Shown one piece after another: positions 50,989-59,103 of a stretch of DNA of 64,000 nucleotides (within the stretch, counting starts at the first letter, position 1; each line of letters opens with the position of its first letter). A program made the translations under genes and the position numbers. Source of the DNA: Rhizobium albus (GTDB lineage Bacteria > Pseudomonadota > Alphaproteobacteria > Rhizobiales > Rhizobiaceae); NCBI GenBank assembly GCA_030160035.1, contig BSNO01000001.1:372001-436000 (forward strand). Reading direction: 5' to 3'. The notes under the pieces were generated by a model. That model did no database searches, was not told where the DNA came from, and saw only the letters and a list, made by a program, of their open reading frames with translations.

Positions 50989-51215
50989 ATCAGCCCCGCG
51001 TCGGTTAAGGCTTGCTCGTCATCCAGCATGGCATGGCCGAGAGAGCCGCTAGGATTGGCGATCAACATCGCTTGCGTCTGCGCAAGCGCCTGGCGCTCGG
51101 CTCGGATGCGGGCCAGGCGCATCTGTTCGGCATCTTCCCACGCGAGCCGCTGCTGTTGGTGGGACTCAAGCATCCAGACGAATTGATACAGCTGGACGAC
51201 TTTGCCGAAGCTCAT
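50985..51215 (-). CDS. Small coiled-coil protein of the mob operon
   Basis: 76 residues overlapping both neighbours by four bases. The middle is a charged helix (AWEDAEQMRLARIRAERQAL) and the end is acidic. It stands between the membrane protein and the coupling protein, perhaps bridging them. No family is recognised. Confidence 0.65.
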   Translation of the reverse strand: MSFGKVVQLYQFVWMLESHQQQRLAWEDAEQMRLARIRAERQALAQTQAMLIANPSGSLGHAMLDDEQALTDAGLI

Positions 51216-51697
51216 CGCCCTTTCTCATCATCCCAGCTTGCAAAACGGAACGGGATTTGCGGACGCTCCTGAGGCGGAGGCGGCGCGAGAGGCTGCACGG
51301 GCGGAAAGTCTGTTTGTTCGGTGAGTTCTGAGCCAGCCTGATTAGCCATCAGAATGGCCATGCCGAGAGACCCAAGCGCATACCCAAAGAGAACGACGTA
51401 GAAAAGGTAATCCGGGTTGAGGCGAAAATCCGTAAATAGCTCCAGAACGAAACAACACAATGGAAGCAGGAAGGCACCGAGAAGGCCGCGCTTCACGAAG
51501 CCCCGCGCCTCATCCGGCATGAGGATTTCTTTCCCCAGCCTGCGCGGCTTGTTCCAGGCAAGCAGGCATAGAACCGTCAAAACCAAAGACGCGATTATAA
51601 AGACGACGAAGGCGACAAGCGCCAAGGCGTAGAGCATGGCTCCTACGAACGCGAGCACCATAATCATGCCCTTGTTTTCATCGTTCTGCGAAGACAT
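51212..51697 (-). CDS. Membrane protein of the mob operon
   Basis: 161 residues with three to four membrane segments (LALVAFVVFIIASLVLTVLC, LLGAFLLPLCCFVLELF, LFYVVLFGYALGSLGMAIL) and a Pro-rich cytoplasmic tail (FPPVQPLAPPPPQERP). It is translated with the 76-residue protein and the coupling protein. It may supply the membrane domain that the coupling protein lacks. No family is recognised. Confidence 0.7.
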   Translation of the reverse strand: MSSQNDENKGMIMVLAFVGAMLYALALVAFVVFIIASLVLTVLCLLAWNKPRRLGKEILMPDEARGFVKRGLLGAFLLPLCCFVLELFTDFRLNPDYLFYVVLFGYALGSLGMAILMANQAGSELTEQTDFPPVQPLAPPPPQERPQIPFRFASWDDEKGR

Positions 51698-51721
51698 CGG
51701 TCATCTCCTATTTTGAGGTCA

Positions 51722-52996
51722 CTATCGTTCGAGGCGAAGTCCAAGCCCCGCGCCAACCGAGCGCGCGGGCGTCGATGTCCGGTTGCGCGATAGCGAGAGG
51801 AAGCGGCCAACATCACTTCGCAGCTCGCGAAGTTGTTCGGCCTGTCCGCTGCGCAGTTCCTTGAATTGAGCCTGGAGGACCGCGCGCTCGGCGCGCTGCC
51901 TATCGACAAGTTCCTGGCGTTCTTTGGCCTGGCGTTGCCGAGACTGTTCCGCCTCCGCCTCGTTCTGCGCCCGTGTTTTCTGGTATGCCCCGGTCACCCT
52001 CTGCCAGAGGCCGCGAATGCCCTTGGGCAGTCGCGCGGCTCGCTGGCGGTTCTCCTCCTCCCACTCGCGCTGCTGGCGCGTTTTCGCCGCTTCGCGCGCG
52101 GCGCGGTGGTTGTGGGTCATCTCCATTTTGTAATGTCCGAGCGTGGCAGACCGTTTGAGGAAGCAGGTCCGCGCTTCCTCAACATGACGGCGAATGGCCG
52201 GGGTCATGCGGTCGCCGATGATTTTTTGCGTCGCCTCCACGCCGGAAAGCTGATCGCAATCGCCGAAGCGTTGGCGCACTTCCTTCGTTTTGAGACCGAG
52301 CATCTTCGGCAGCGAATAAACTTCGCCCTGGTGGTCCAGAATGACGAAGGCTCGTTTGTCGCCCTTGGCGAGGAAGAACCCCCGCTCTTCCAAAGCGCGT
52401 GTGAGCGCCTTGCTATCGTCGGACATTGCCCAGCATTCCTGGACAGCTTGTTTGAGCCAGCGGGGATCATTCCCTTGGCGTTTTGCCTGCTGCCATTCGG
52501 CGAGCGTGAAGTTCGTCGGGTCGCGCTTCGCTGAATCGCGGATGCCGTCCGGCATTTTCCAGCCATGTTCGAGGTAAAGCCCGCGCGAAATCTCGGTCAG
52601 GCGATTCTTGAAAAACGACATCGGACGCGCGGTCATGGTCTCGGCATCTATCCGGGACCAGACGCAATGGGCGTGGCGACGCCCCTCCTTCTCATGGAAG
52701 ACGATGGCACGCGGTTGACCCTCAAGCCCGAGCCGCTGTTCGACGGTTTCGATTGCCCGCTCAAAGATCGCGGGCGAAACGCGCTCCTGTTCGGGTGGGC
52801 TCAATGATAGCGAGAAGAGATATTGGCTGCATTTGGTGCCACGGCTGACCGCCTCAGCTTCCTGAAACGCGCCTTTGAGGTCATCGGCGCAAAATCCGCG
52901 CAACTCGTGAAGCTCAACGTGTTCATTGTCATCGAGCTTCATAAGGTGGGCAGCTAGGTTCTGGCCAAATGCGCGCTGAGAGCCTTTGAGGATCAT
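51722..52996 (-). CDS. MOBP-type relaxase
   Basis: 424 residues. HEKEGRRHAHCVWSRID (from His101, with His108 and His110) is the metal-binding His motif of relaxases, and SQYLFSLSLSP (Tyr59) lies before it. MSFFKNRLTEISRGLYLEHG follows the catalytic domain. The C-terminal 150 residues are a charged helix (QREWEEENRQRAARL). It would nick one strand at oriT and lead transfer. It overlaps mobC by four bases. Confidence 0.88.
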   Translation of the reverse strand: MILKGSQRAFGQNLAAHLMKLDDNEHVELHELRGFCADDLKGAFQEAEAVSRGTKCSQYLFSLSLSPPEQERVSPAIFERAIETVEQRLGLEGQPRAIVFHEKEGRRHAHCVWSRIDAETMTARPMSFFKNRLTEISRGLYLEHGWKMPDGIRDSAKRDPTNFTLAEWQQAKRQGNDPRWLKQAVQECWAMSDDSKALTRALEERGFFLAKGDKRAFVILDHQGEVYSLPKMLGLKTKEVRQRFGDCDQLSGVEATQKIIGDRMTPAIRRHVEEARTCFLKRSATLGHYKMEMTHNHRAAREAAKTRQQREWEEENRQRAARLPKGIRGLWQRVTGAYQKTRAQNEAEAEQSRQRQAKERQELVDRQRAERAVLQAQFKELRSGQAEQLRELRSDVGRFLSLSRNRTSTPARSVGAGLGLRLER

Positions 52997-53391
52997 GGCC
53001 GCTCCTCCGGTTGAAGGCCGAGGGCGGTGAGGAGCATCTGACGCAGCGCGCGGATTTCCGCGAGCATAGCAGTCAGCTCTTCTTCAAGTTCTGGCGAGAC
53101 GGGCAGCGATCCGCTGCGGGCGGCATCGGCCATCTCGGAAAGATTTTGGAACAGTCGGGACTTGCCGAGGACCGCGACAAGACGGGCCAGCGCTTCTCTG
53201 TCCTGAACGGCTTGGCCAGCCCGGCGCTTGCGAACCGGGGCCGAGCCCAGAACCTTTTCCTTGATGTAGGCACCAAGCGGAGCGCCCGCAGCCTCCATAG
53301 CTAAGCGGGCGCGGTCAGCTTCCGAGAGGCGAATGCTGAAAGGCGCGGGACGCGGAGTTGGGTTTCCAGAAGATGGAAGGTGCTGGGGCAT
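52993..53391 (-). CDS. MobC-like relaxosome accessory protein
   Basis: 132 residues. FSIRLSEADRARLAMEAAGA, then PLGAYIKEKVLG, is a ribbon-helix-helix of the MobC type, followed by a helical C-terminal half (ELEEELTAMLAEIRALRQML). It helps the relaxase to open oriT. It is the first gene of the mob operon in the integrated state. The ribosome site GGCGG lies inside a perfect hairpin. Confidence 0.82.
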   Translation of the reverse strand: MPQHLPSSGNPTPRPAPFSIRLSEADRARLAMEAAGAPLGAYIKEKVLGSAPVRKRRAGQAVQDREALARLVAVLGKSRLFQNLSEMADAARSGSLPVSPELEEELTAMLAEIRALRQMLLTALGLQPEERP

Positions 53392-53395
53392 TTTC

Positions 53396-53420
53396 CGCCG
53401 CCCTCACAATGAGGGCGGCG
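53396..53420. promoter_or_regulatory. 11-bp perfect hairpin covering the mobC ribosome site
   Basis: CGCCGCCCTCA (53396-53406) pairs with TGAGGGCGGCG (53410-53420) around a three-base loop. It overlaps the mobC Shine-Dalgarno and, in the joined form, the native stop of the recombinase. It could limit mobC translation, act as attenuator, or belong to oriT. Confidence 0.6.
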
Positions 53421-53440
53421 TGGGCCGCGCTAGCGATGTG

Positions 53441-53505
53441 TCCTTGAGGACATGTTCCCATTCCGCTAGTTCTTCGAATATCCGGTTCGTTTCCTCACCG
53501 GATAT
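53441..53505. other. Candidate oriT region with nested inverted repeats
   Basis: TGTCC-TTGA-GGACA lies around 53439-53452, flanked by short TAGCG and CGCTA arms. ATATCCGG (53478-53485) pairs with CCGGATAT (53498-53505). The location directly upstream of mobC is usual for oriT, but the same bases encode the native recombinase tail in the circle, so the repeats may serve recombination as well. No known nic consensus was recognised. Confidence 0.35.
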
Positions 53506-53507
53506 GC

Positions 53508-53517
53508 GCACCATCTC
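53508..53517 (+). repeat. Right att repeat (attR core)
   Basis: GCACCATCTC repeats the attL core at 36146-36155. Joining the sequence left of this copy to the element side of attL keeps the recombinase frame open for 34 more codons, which supports the boundary. Confidence 0.75.
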
Positions 53518-53542
53518 CCTGAAGCTTGTCTCTCCCGTTTAC

Positions 53543-53568
53543 AGCCGACCAGGAATGACTGGCCGGCT
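53543..53568 (-). terminator. Hairpin after hpd, weak terminator candidate
   Basis: AGCCGACCAG (53543-53552) pairs with CTGGCCGGCT (53559-53568) with one G-T type mismatch. No T-run follows on the minus strand, so termination may be incomplete, and hpd transcription could read into the mob genes. Confidence 0.4.
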
Positions 53569-53588
53569 ACCTGTAATCTGCTCAAGCT

Positions 53589-54704
53589 CTATTCAGCTGC
53601 TTCCGGTCTGCTCAGCACGCCGCGGCGGACTTGGTCTTCCTCGATCGATTCGAACAGCGCGCGGAAATTGCCTTCACCGAAGCCATCGTCGCCCTTGCGT
53701 TGGATGAACTCGAAGAAGATCGGGCCGATCACGGTCTTGGAGAAGATCTGCAGCAGCACGCGGGTCTCGCCGCCACCGACGACGCCTTCGCCGTCGATCA
53801 GGATGCCGCGCTTCTTCAGGCGTTCCAGCGGCTCCTGGTGGCCTTCGACGCGTTTCAGGGACATCTCGTAATAGACATCCGGGGGGCCGGGCATGAATTC
53901 CATGCCCGCAGCGGCGATGCTGTCGGTCGCGCTGTAGATGTCATTCGTCGCGATCGCGATATGCTGGATGCCTTCGCCGCGATATTCGCGCAGATATTCT
54001 TCGATCTGGCTGTGTTCATCAGCGCTTTCGTTGATGGGAATGCGGATCTTGCCATCGGGCGAGGTGAGGGCGCGCGACGTGAGGCCCGTCTGCTTGCCCT
54101 TGATGTCGAAGAAGCGGATCTCGCGGAAATTGAAGGTCTCGGCATAGAACCGGTACCAGGTGTCCATGTTGCCGCGCACGACATTGTGGGTCAGGTGATC
54201 GAGATAGAAGAAGCCGAAGCCCTGCGGCTTCGGATCGGTCTCACCCAGCCACTCGTAGTCTGCCGAATAGCAACTTCCATTCTCGCCATACTGATCGATG
54301 AAATATAGGAGCGATCCGCCGATACCGACGACAGCGGGCGCATCGATGGACTTGCCGTCGCCGTCGTAGGGCTCGGCGCCCAGGCTGACGGCGCGGGCGA
54401 AGGCGTGCTCAGCGTCGACGACGCGCCAGGCCATGGCCGGTGCGCACGGGCCGTGTTCGGCGCAAAATTGCGCGGCATGGGAGTGGGGCTCGGCGTTCAG
54501 CAGATAATTGATATCGCCCTGGCGGTAGAGCGTGATCGCCTTGCTACGGTGTCTGGCGACTGCGGTGAAGCCCATCTGGCGGAACAGACCATCGAGAACC
54601 TCCGGTTCGGGATGGGCGAACTCGACGAATTCGAACCCGTCCGTGCCGGCCGGGTTGGCTTCAGAGATCGTGGCCTTCGGTGCGTCGTGTGGAAAGGGTC
54701 CCAT
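53589..54704 (-). CDS. hpd: 4-hydroxyphenylpyruvate dioxygenase
   Basis: 371 residues. The iron ligands are in YLDHLTHNV (His), GEGIQHIAIATNDIY (His) and IFFEFIQRKGDDGFGEGNF (Glu), the last block being the family signature near the C-terminus. It converts 4-hydroxyphenylpyruvate to homogentisate in tyrosine breakdown. It is divergent from an Lrp-type regulator. It is the first chromosomal gene right of the IME. Confidence 0.97.
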   Translation of the reverse strand: MGPFPHDAPKATISEANPAGTDGFEFVEFAHPEPEVLDGLFRQMGFTAVARHRSKAITLYRQGDINYLLNAEPHSHAAQFCAEHGPCAPAMAWRVVDAEHAFARAVSLGAEPYDGDGKSIDAPAVVGIGGSLLYFIDQYGENGSCYSADYEWLGETDPKPQGFGFFYLDHLTHNVVRGNMDTWYRFYAETFNFREIRFFDIKGKQTGLTSRALTSPDGKIRIPINESADEHSQIEEYLREYRGEGIQHIAIATNDIYSATDSIAAAGMEFMPGPPDVYYEMSLKRVEGHQEPLERLKKRGILIDGEGVVGGGETRVLLQIFSKTVIGPIFFEFIQRKGDDGFGEGNFRALFESIEEDQVRRGVLSRPEAAE

Positions 54705-54749
54705 GCGTATCCTCCTCGCTGCAGAACGGCCGCCATTCTACTGCCGGAG

Positions 54750-54783
54750 GCGTGCAAGCGGCTTGCAATCTCATGCGTGCAAG
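54750..54783. promoter_or_regulatory. Operator-like repeats between hpd and the Lrp gene
   Basis: The 15-bp palindrome TGCAAGCGGCTTGCA (54753-54767) overlaps a GCGTGCAAG copy (54750-54758), and a second GCGTGCAAG lies at 54775-54783, 25 bases on. Repeats of this spacing in a divergent region fit a multimeric Lrp-type regulator. Confidence 0.55.
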
Positions 54784-54823
54784 ACGACGATGATGCATCG
54801 AAATCGATCAGAGAGCAGCCTCG

Positions 54824-55306
54824 ATGCAAGGAACTCGTATCGACCGCGTCGATGCTGCAATACTCAATGCGCTGCAGCGGGACGCAACGCTGACCAATGC
54901 CGACCTGGCGGCCGAGATCCATCTGTCGCCGTCGCAATGCTCGCGACGGCGGGCGGCACTTGAAGCCGGCGGACTGATCAAGGGTTACGGCGCGCTTGTG
55001 GACGCGGATGCGCTCGGCTTCGGCATGCGCGCAATCACCCGCGTCAACCTCCGTTCGCACGGCCAGGAGCAGGAGGCTGCCTTTGTCGCGTTTCTCGCAC
55101 GTCATGAGGAGGTGCGGGCAGCGCACTCCGTGTCCGGCGATGCAGATTATGTGCTCGACATCCGCGTTCCCGATCTCGCCGCGTTTGCGCGCTTCGTCCA
55201 CGAGAAGCTCCTGCCGCAGCCTCAGGTGACGCAGGTACGGTCGGAGATCGTGTTGAAGACGCTGAAGGATGAGGTGGGCGTGAAAGCGGTTCCGGTTGGT
55301 TCATGA
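54824..55306 (+). CDS. Lrp/AsnC-family regulator of hpd
   Basis: 160 residues. The helix-turn-helix is LTNADLAAEIHLSPSQCSRR (residues about 23-42), followed by the RAM effector domain (SVSGDADYVLDIRVPDLAAF). Lrp-type genes divergent from hpd commonly control tyrosine catabolism in response to an aromatic amino acid. The shared upstream region holds a palindrome and repeats. Confidence 0.92.
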   Translation: MQGTRIDRVDAAILNALQRDATLTNADLAAEIHLSPSQCSRRRAALEAGGLIKGYGALVDADALGFGMRAITRVNLRSHGQEQEAAFVAFLARHEEVRAAHSVSGDADYVLDIRVPDLAAFARFVHEKLLPQPQVTQVRSEIVLKTLKDEVGVKAVPVGS

Positions 55307-55333
55307 CGAACCGGCTGGATCTTTTATAATGGG

Positions 55334-55555
55334 CTATCCGACCAGGCCGAGACGCATGGCCTTGATGACGGCGTGGAGGCGGCTGGAGGCACCCATCTGA
55401 GCGGCAGCCTGATCCAGCGTCTGCTCGATTTCGCTGACTGGACGGCCCAGCTGGGCGGCGATCAATGTGGTGTCGCGGCCGTCCGCGAGCAGGCGCAGGC
55501 AATCCATCTCGTGCTGGCTGAGCGCGCTGGCGCCCAACTCGTTCATCTTGTTCAT
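55334..55555 (-). CDS. Short LuxR-type HTH protein (73 aa)
   Basis: 73 residues from ATG 55555. LSQHEMDCLRLLADGRDTTL, then IAAQLGRPVSEIEQTLDQAA, is a LuxR/GerE helix-turn-helix with no sensor domain. It resembles the small stand-alone HTH proteins common in rhizobia. The frame is open upstream to 55723, but that part is not protein-like. It converges with the Lrp gene. Confidence 0.7.
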   Translation of the reverse strand: MNKMNELGASALSQHEMDCLRLLADGRDTTLIAAQLGRPVSEIEQTLDQAAAQMGASSRLHAVIKAMRLGLVG

Positions 55556-55726
55556 GGTCGTCTTTCGAACTCTACGATGAGAGTCTGAGGGCTGCCGACA
55601 TCCATGCGGGCGGCAAAGCGCTTCGCGGCGGGTCAAGGCGACCGGCGGCGATAAAAGCCTAATATACGAATCTGCTTTGACGCGTTTGACCCGCGGCGCC
55701 AATCCGGATGCTGCAATGCACAAAAT

Positions 55727-56767
55727 TCAGTGACGAGAGGGGCTCCGCAGTTCCCGACGGAGTTCGCTCGGCGATCGGCCGAACCAGCGTCTCGTCGACC
55801 GGGTGAAGGCGCTTGGCTGGGAAAAGCCGAGTTCGTAGCCGATGTCGGAGATGCTGCGCTCGCTGTCACGCAGAAGGCGACGCGCCCATTCGCAGCGCGT
55901 CTGGTCGATGAGGTCGTTGTGGGATGTCCCCGCTTCGGCCAAGCGGCGCTGAAGCGTTCGCTCGCTCATGCCCATGTGGCGGGCCACATGCTCGAGCGTC
56001 GGTTCACCGGCGGATAGATTCTGCAGGAGAAAGAGCCGGATGCGCGTCTGGAGGTCGTCGTTCTCGACCTTCAATTCCGCCTGCTTGTTGCATTGTTCTT
56101 CCATGAGGCGATGGAGACGCGCGTCGGCCTTCGGGTTCGGCGTCGCCATCAGGCTGGCTGGGAATTCGATGGCATTCATTGCCGCGCCGAAGCGCAGATT
56201 GGCCGCCAGCTTGCGGCGATAGAGGCCAAGCGCGGCGGGCGGAGGCCGTTGCAAGATGAAGCGCGCTGCGCGCAGGTTCAGCCCGAGGAGACCGCGGTAG
56301 CGTGCCGCAAAGAGCGCAGCAAAATAATCGGTGAACTGGTCGTGGCGCACGATGAGCGCGGGCAGCGACCACTCGAGCCGCGCGATTTCCCCTTTGACGA
56401 CGATGGCACAGTGCTGCGTTTCCATCAGCAGGCGATGATGACGCACTGCAAAGGAGAGCGACTCGGCGAGCGTCGGCGCACTCAACATGCCGTAGCCATA
56501 GATGCCCGTGCTGCCGGGCTCCAGGTGATCGGCCGCTTTCAGTCCAAAGGCGGGATCGCCAGAAATGATCGCGAGCGATTCAAACAGCCGACACAGCCGA
56601 TCCAGACTGATGCGCGTCGAAAAATCGTTGAAGCTCGATGTGTTGAGCCCCATCGACCGCGCAATGCTGTCGACGTCGATATCACGATCGCGAGCCATTG
56701 CGAGCAGCGACGCGCCGAGCGACGCGGCCACTTCAAATCGGTCGGCCAGTTGAGGCGGTTTCGACAT
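55727..56767 (-). CDS. AraC-family transcriptional regulator
   Basis: 346 residues. The N-terminal 200 residues are of the Arabinose_bd type (RISLDRLCRLFESLAIISGD, then DPAFGLKAADHLEPGSTG), as in OruR/ArgR-like regulators. The C-terminus holds two helix-turn-helices (PTLEHVARHMGMSERTLQRR and ISDIGYELGFSQPSAFTRS). Target unknown; the neighbouring chemotaxis operon is divergent. It acts in the cytoplasm. Confidence 0.92.
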   Translation of the reverse strand: MSKPPQLADRFEVAASLGASLLAMARDRDIDVDSIARSMGLNTSSFNDFSTRISLDRLCRLFESLAIISGDPAFGLKAADHLEPGSTGIYGYGMLSAPTLAESLSFAVRHHRLLMETQHCAIVVKGEIARLEWSLPALIVRHDQFTDYFAALFAARYRGLLGLNLRAARFILQRPPPAALGLYRRKLAANLRFGAAMNAIEFPASLMATPNPKADARLHRLMEEQCNKQAELKVENDDLQTRIRLFLLQNLSAGEPTLEHVARHMGMSERTLQRRLAEAGTSHNDLIDQTRCEWARRLLRDSERSISDIGYELGFSQPSAFTRSTRRWFGRSPSELRRELRSPSRH

Positions 56768-57173
56768 CGTTGGCGCACAAGGTTAATACTTTGGCGTCGA
56801 TGGTATCGCGCCGCCCTGGCCGTGTCGAAGGGTTAAAAGGTCGTACCCGCAACATTTGTTGCTGCAACGCAATACTGCCATTATTTATCTTGCGCGGCAA
56901 TGCAGAAACCCCCTGAAAAGCGAGGGGCGGCGGGACGACCGCTCAGGAACTTGCTCTCGATGGTTAACCTTCGCGCAAGGACTTCGATCATAGTCTCGCC
57001 ATCACGACGCAGTGGGTGTGGGGGCGCACAGCCATTCCCCTTAGGCATGATGCCGGTTCGTCGTACCGGACAGAAACCGGTATTTTCCCGACAGAGTTCA
57101 GGCATGTAAGTGACGTGGCGTTTCCGGTTTCGACCGGGGCGGATGCGCGCCTGCATGACCGGTTAGGATCACC
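56768..57173 (+). other. 406-base intergenic region before the chemotaxis operon
   Basis: No supported gene. It should hold the promoters of the AraC gene and the che operon. A TACCGG (57064-57069) ... CCGGTA (57077-57082) inverted repeat and several further ACCGG copies up to 57165 may be regulator sites. No clear sigma-70 hexamers were found. Confidence 0.4.
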
Positions 57174-58736
57174 TTGAGGCAGGATCGGCTCAACGAGCAT
57201 GGTTTTCGCAGCGACCGGACCGCATTCGTCGCATCGACGATCGGCCAGGGCGAGCGCGAAGCCTTGCGGCTCGTGTCGCCCATCCTCGGGGCTTCTGCAA
57301 AAAGCAGCATCGTCTCCTGCCTGGACAGCGCGCAACGAAGCGGCGCGATCGACGGGAACATGCAAGGGCGCCTGAAGCACTCACTGGCCCAGCGTCTGGA
57401 TGCGATCCTTAATGATCAGGACGATCTTGCACGCGCGGACATCGACCCCGTATTGACGGAGGCCGGCGCGCCTATCGGGCTTGTGCTGGCGGCTTATGGG
57501 CAGGCCATCGACGCGGCCATCACCACCATCGTCGAACAGCCCCGTCAGCGGCGCTGGCCGTCTCTCGGCAAACCGGAAAGCGTCGATCTGTCGGCGGTCT
57601 CGGCGCTGGTGAAGAGCGTTTTCGCCGACATCGAGGCGATGGTGAGCGAACGCGCTGCGCGCCTGGAAGACACATTCAAGCGCGAAGCCGAAGCGCGTCG
57701 GCTCGATACCCGCCAGCGGATCGAAACGGTGCTTCTGCCGCCTCTGCAGGACGCCGCACGGGGCGACACAGGCCGTCGTCTCGAGCCTGCACGACTTCCC
57801 GACAGCCTTGTAACCGTTGCCGGCACCATCAACGCGGTGCTCGTCGAACTGGATCAGCACCGGGGCGCACTCGCCGAGGCTACGAAGACGCTGAGGTCGA
57901 GCGGCGTGCTTGCCGAGAATGCGCAGGAGCAGGTGCTCGCCCTGACCGGCGAAGCGCGTCTTGTCGTGGAGACGGCTCGCCAGAACAGTGCGCATCTTTC
58001 TGCTGCCGTCGGCACGGCAGAGGCGCGGCTTGCTGTCGTGGGAACGTCGATCAGTGACACGCGTGCGAAGGCTAGCGAGGGCGACAGCGCCGCTGCCCAC
58101 ACGATGGCAGCGATGGCCGATATCGAGCGGTCGGCAGAAGAGATCAACCGGCTGATCGGCTCGGTCGATGATATTGCGTTCCAGACGAACCTGCTTGCGT
58201 TGAACGCGGGCATCGAGGCGGCACGTGCCGGCGACGCCGGCCGCGGCTTTGCCGTGGTTGCTTCGGAAGTGCGGGCGCTGGCGGAGCGCTCGGCGGATGC
58301 GGCCAAGGACATCAAACGCATCGTCGGGCAAACGAAATCGCATGTGGGCCAGGGCTCCGCGCGGGTCAGAGAGACCCGCGACATCCTCAAGGACGTGCTG
58401 CTGCGCATGTCTGCCGTCGACGCGGACGCCAAGACTGCAGGCGAGGACCTGATCGCGATCAAATCCGATTGCGGCCTTCTCGGTCAGGGTTTCGGGCACA
58501 TGGCAGAGACATTCGATGCCATCGATCGCGCCGGCCAGGCGGCAAAGGCATCGATCGCTCACATCATGTCGGTCCCGCTTCATGGTGCGTCTCACGTTGA
58601 AGATCGCAGTGATGCGCCCGCGGTGCCGAACTCATACGGGCGGCGCGAACAGGGACGACTGACCGAACCTGTCGCGAACAAGCGACCTTCTCGGGACAAC
58701 GATGCCTGGGGCTACCTGCGGAGCCTTGGAGCATGA
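57174..58736 (+). CDS. Soluble methyl-accepting chemotaxis protein
   Basis: 520 residues with no membrane segment. The hairpin tip of the signalling domain is [20 protein letters not shown], with [20 protein letters not shown] next, the CheA/CheW contact. The N-terminal 180 residues are a helical globin-like or PAS-free sensor region ([16 protein letters not shown]). A TTG start at 57174 with AGGA upstream is used, as no closer ATG exists before residue 62. It opens the che operon as the cytoplasmic receptor IcpA does in Sinorhizobium. Confidence 0.9.
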   Translation: MRQDRLNEHGFRSDRTAFVASTIGQGEREALRLVSPILGASAKSSIVSCLDSAQRSGAIDGNMQGRLKHSLAQRLDAILNDQDDLARADIDPVLTEAGAPIGLVLAAYGQAIDAAITTIVEQPRQRRWPSLGKPESVDLSAVSALVKSVFADIEAMVSERAARLEDTFKREAEARRLDTRQRIETVLLPPLQDAARGDTGRRLEPARLPDSLVTVAGTINAVLVELDQHRGALAEATKTLRSSGVLAENAQEQVLALTGEARLVVETARQNSAHLSAAVGTAEARLAVVGTSISDTRAKASEGDSAAAHTMAAMADIERSAEEINRLIGSVDDIAFQTNLLALNAGIEAARAGDAGRGFAVVASEVRALAERSADAAKDIKRIVGQTKSHVGQGSARVRETRDILKDVLLRMSAVDADAKTAGEDLIAIKSDCGLLGQGFGHMAETFDAIDRAGQAAKASIAHIMSVPLHGASHVEDRSDAPAVPNSYGRREQGRLTEPVANKRPSRDNDAWGYLRSLGA

Positions 58737-58794
58737 CGACGACGGCAACGCGGGAAGGCGGCGGGACGGCCGCACTCTTCAAGGGACAGCACGC

Positions 58795-59103
58795 ATGAAT
58801 GGAACGATGACGATGATGGACGATGCACAGATCGTCGAACTGCCGACGGTCCTGGACCTCAACGCGGCAGCGCCTCTGCGCGATCGCCTTCTTGCGCGCC
58901 GCGGCACGCCATTGGCGCTCGATGCCTCGCGGGTCGAGCGGATCGGCGGACAGTGCCTGCAGGTTCTCTTGGCGGCGCGAAATGCCTGGCAGTGCGACGG
59001 CGCCGGCTTTTCGATCGATCGTCCTTCCGACGGTTTCCTCAACGCACTCCGGCAGATGGGTTTTGCCGGTGATCTGACGCCCGCTACGGAGACGACACGA
59101 TGA
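58795..59103 (+). CDS. cheS: STAS-domain chemotaxis protein (CheS-like)
   Basis: 102 residues from ATG 58795 with an AAGGGA ribosome site. The STAS pattern is IVELPTVLDLNAAAPLRDRL, LALDASRVERIGGQCLQVLL and FSIDRPSDGFLNALRQMGF. In rhizobia the STAS protein in this position (Orf2/CheS) binds CheA and speeds phosphate drain through CheY1. It overlaps cheY by four bases. Confidence 0.8.
   Translation: MNGTMTMMDDAQIVELPTVLDLNAAAPLRDRLLARRGTPLALDASRVERIGGQCLQVLLAARNAWQCDGAGFSIDRPSDGFLNALRQMGFAGDLTPATETTR

Larger units (their letters stand above)
36146..53517 (-). mobile_element. Integrative and mobilizable element (about 17.4 kb)
   Basis: The element lies between tRNA-Phe and hpd. It is bounded by two copies of GCACCATCTC (36146-36155 and 53508-53517). 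It encodes a serine recombinase, a RHH protein, MobC, a MOBP-type relaxase and a coupling protein, but no type IV secretion proteins, so it is mobilizable rather than self-transmissible. Cargo is a nuclease-helicase pair, a QueC-like four-gene operon and an FRG protein. Base composition and codon use in the cargo are more AT-rich than the core. Confidence 0.85.

Noticed and set aside
53486-53517. Resemblance of the attR side to the tRNA-Phe T-arm (CGGTTCG)
   Set aside because: The CGGTTCG belongs to the ATATCCGG/CCGGATAT inverted repeat and its distance to the 10-bp core differs by five bases from the tRNA, so it is not a longer duplication of the tRNA end.
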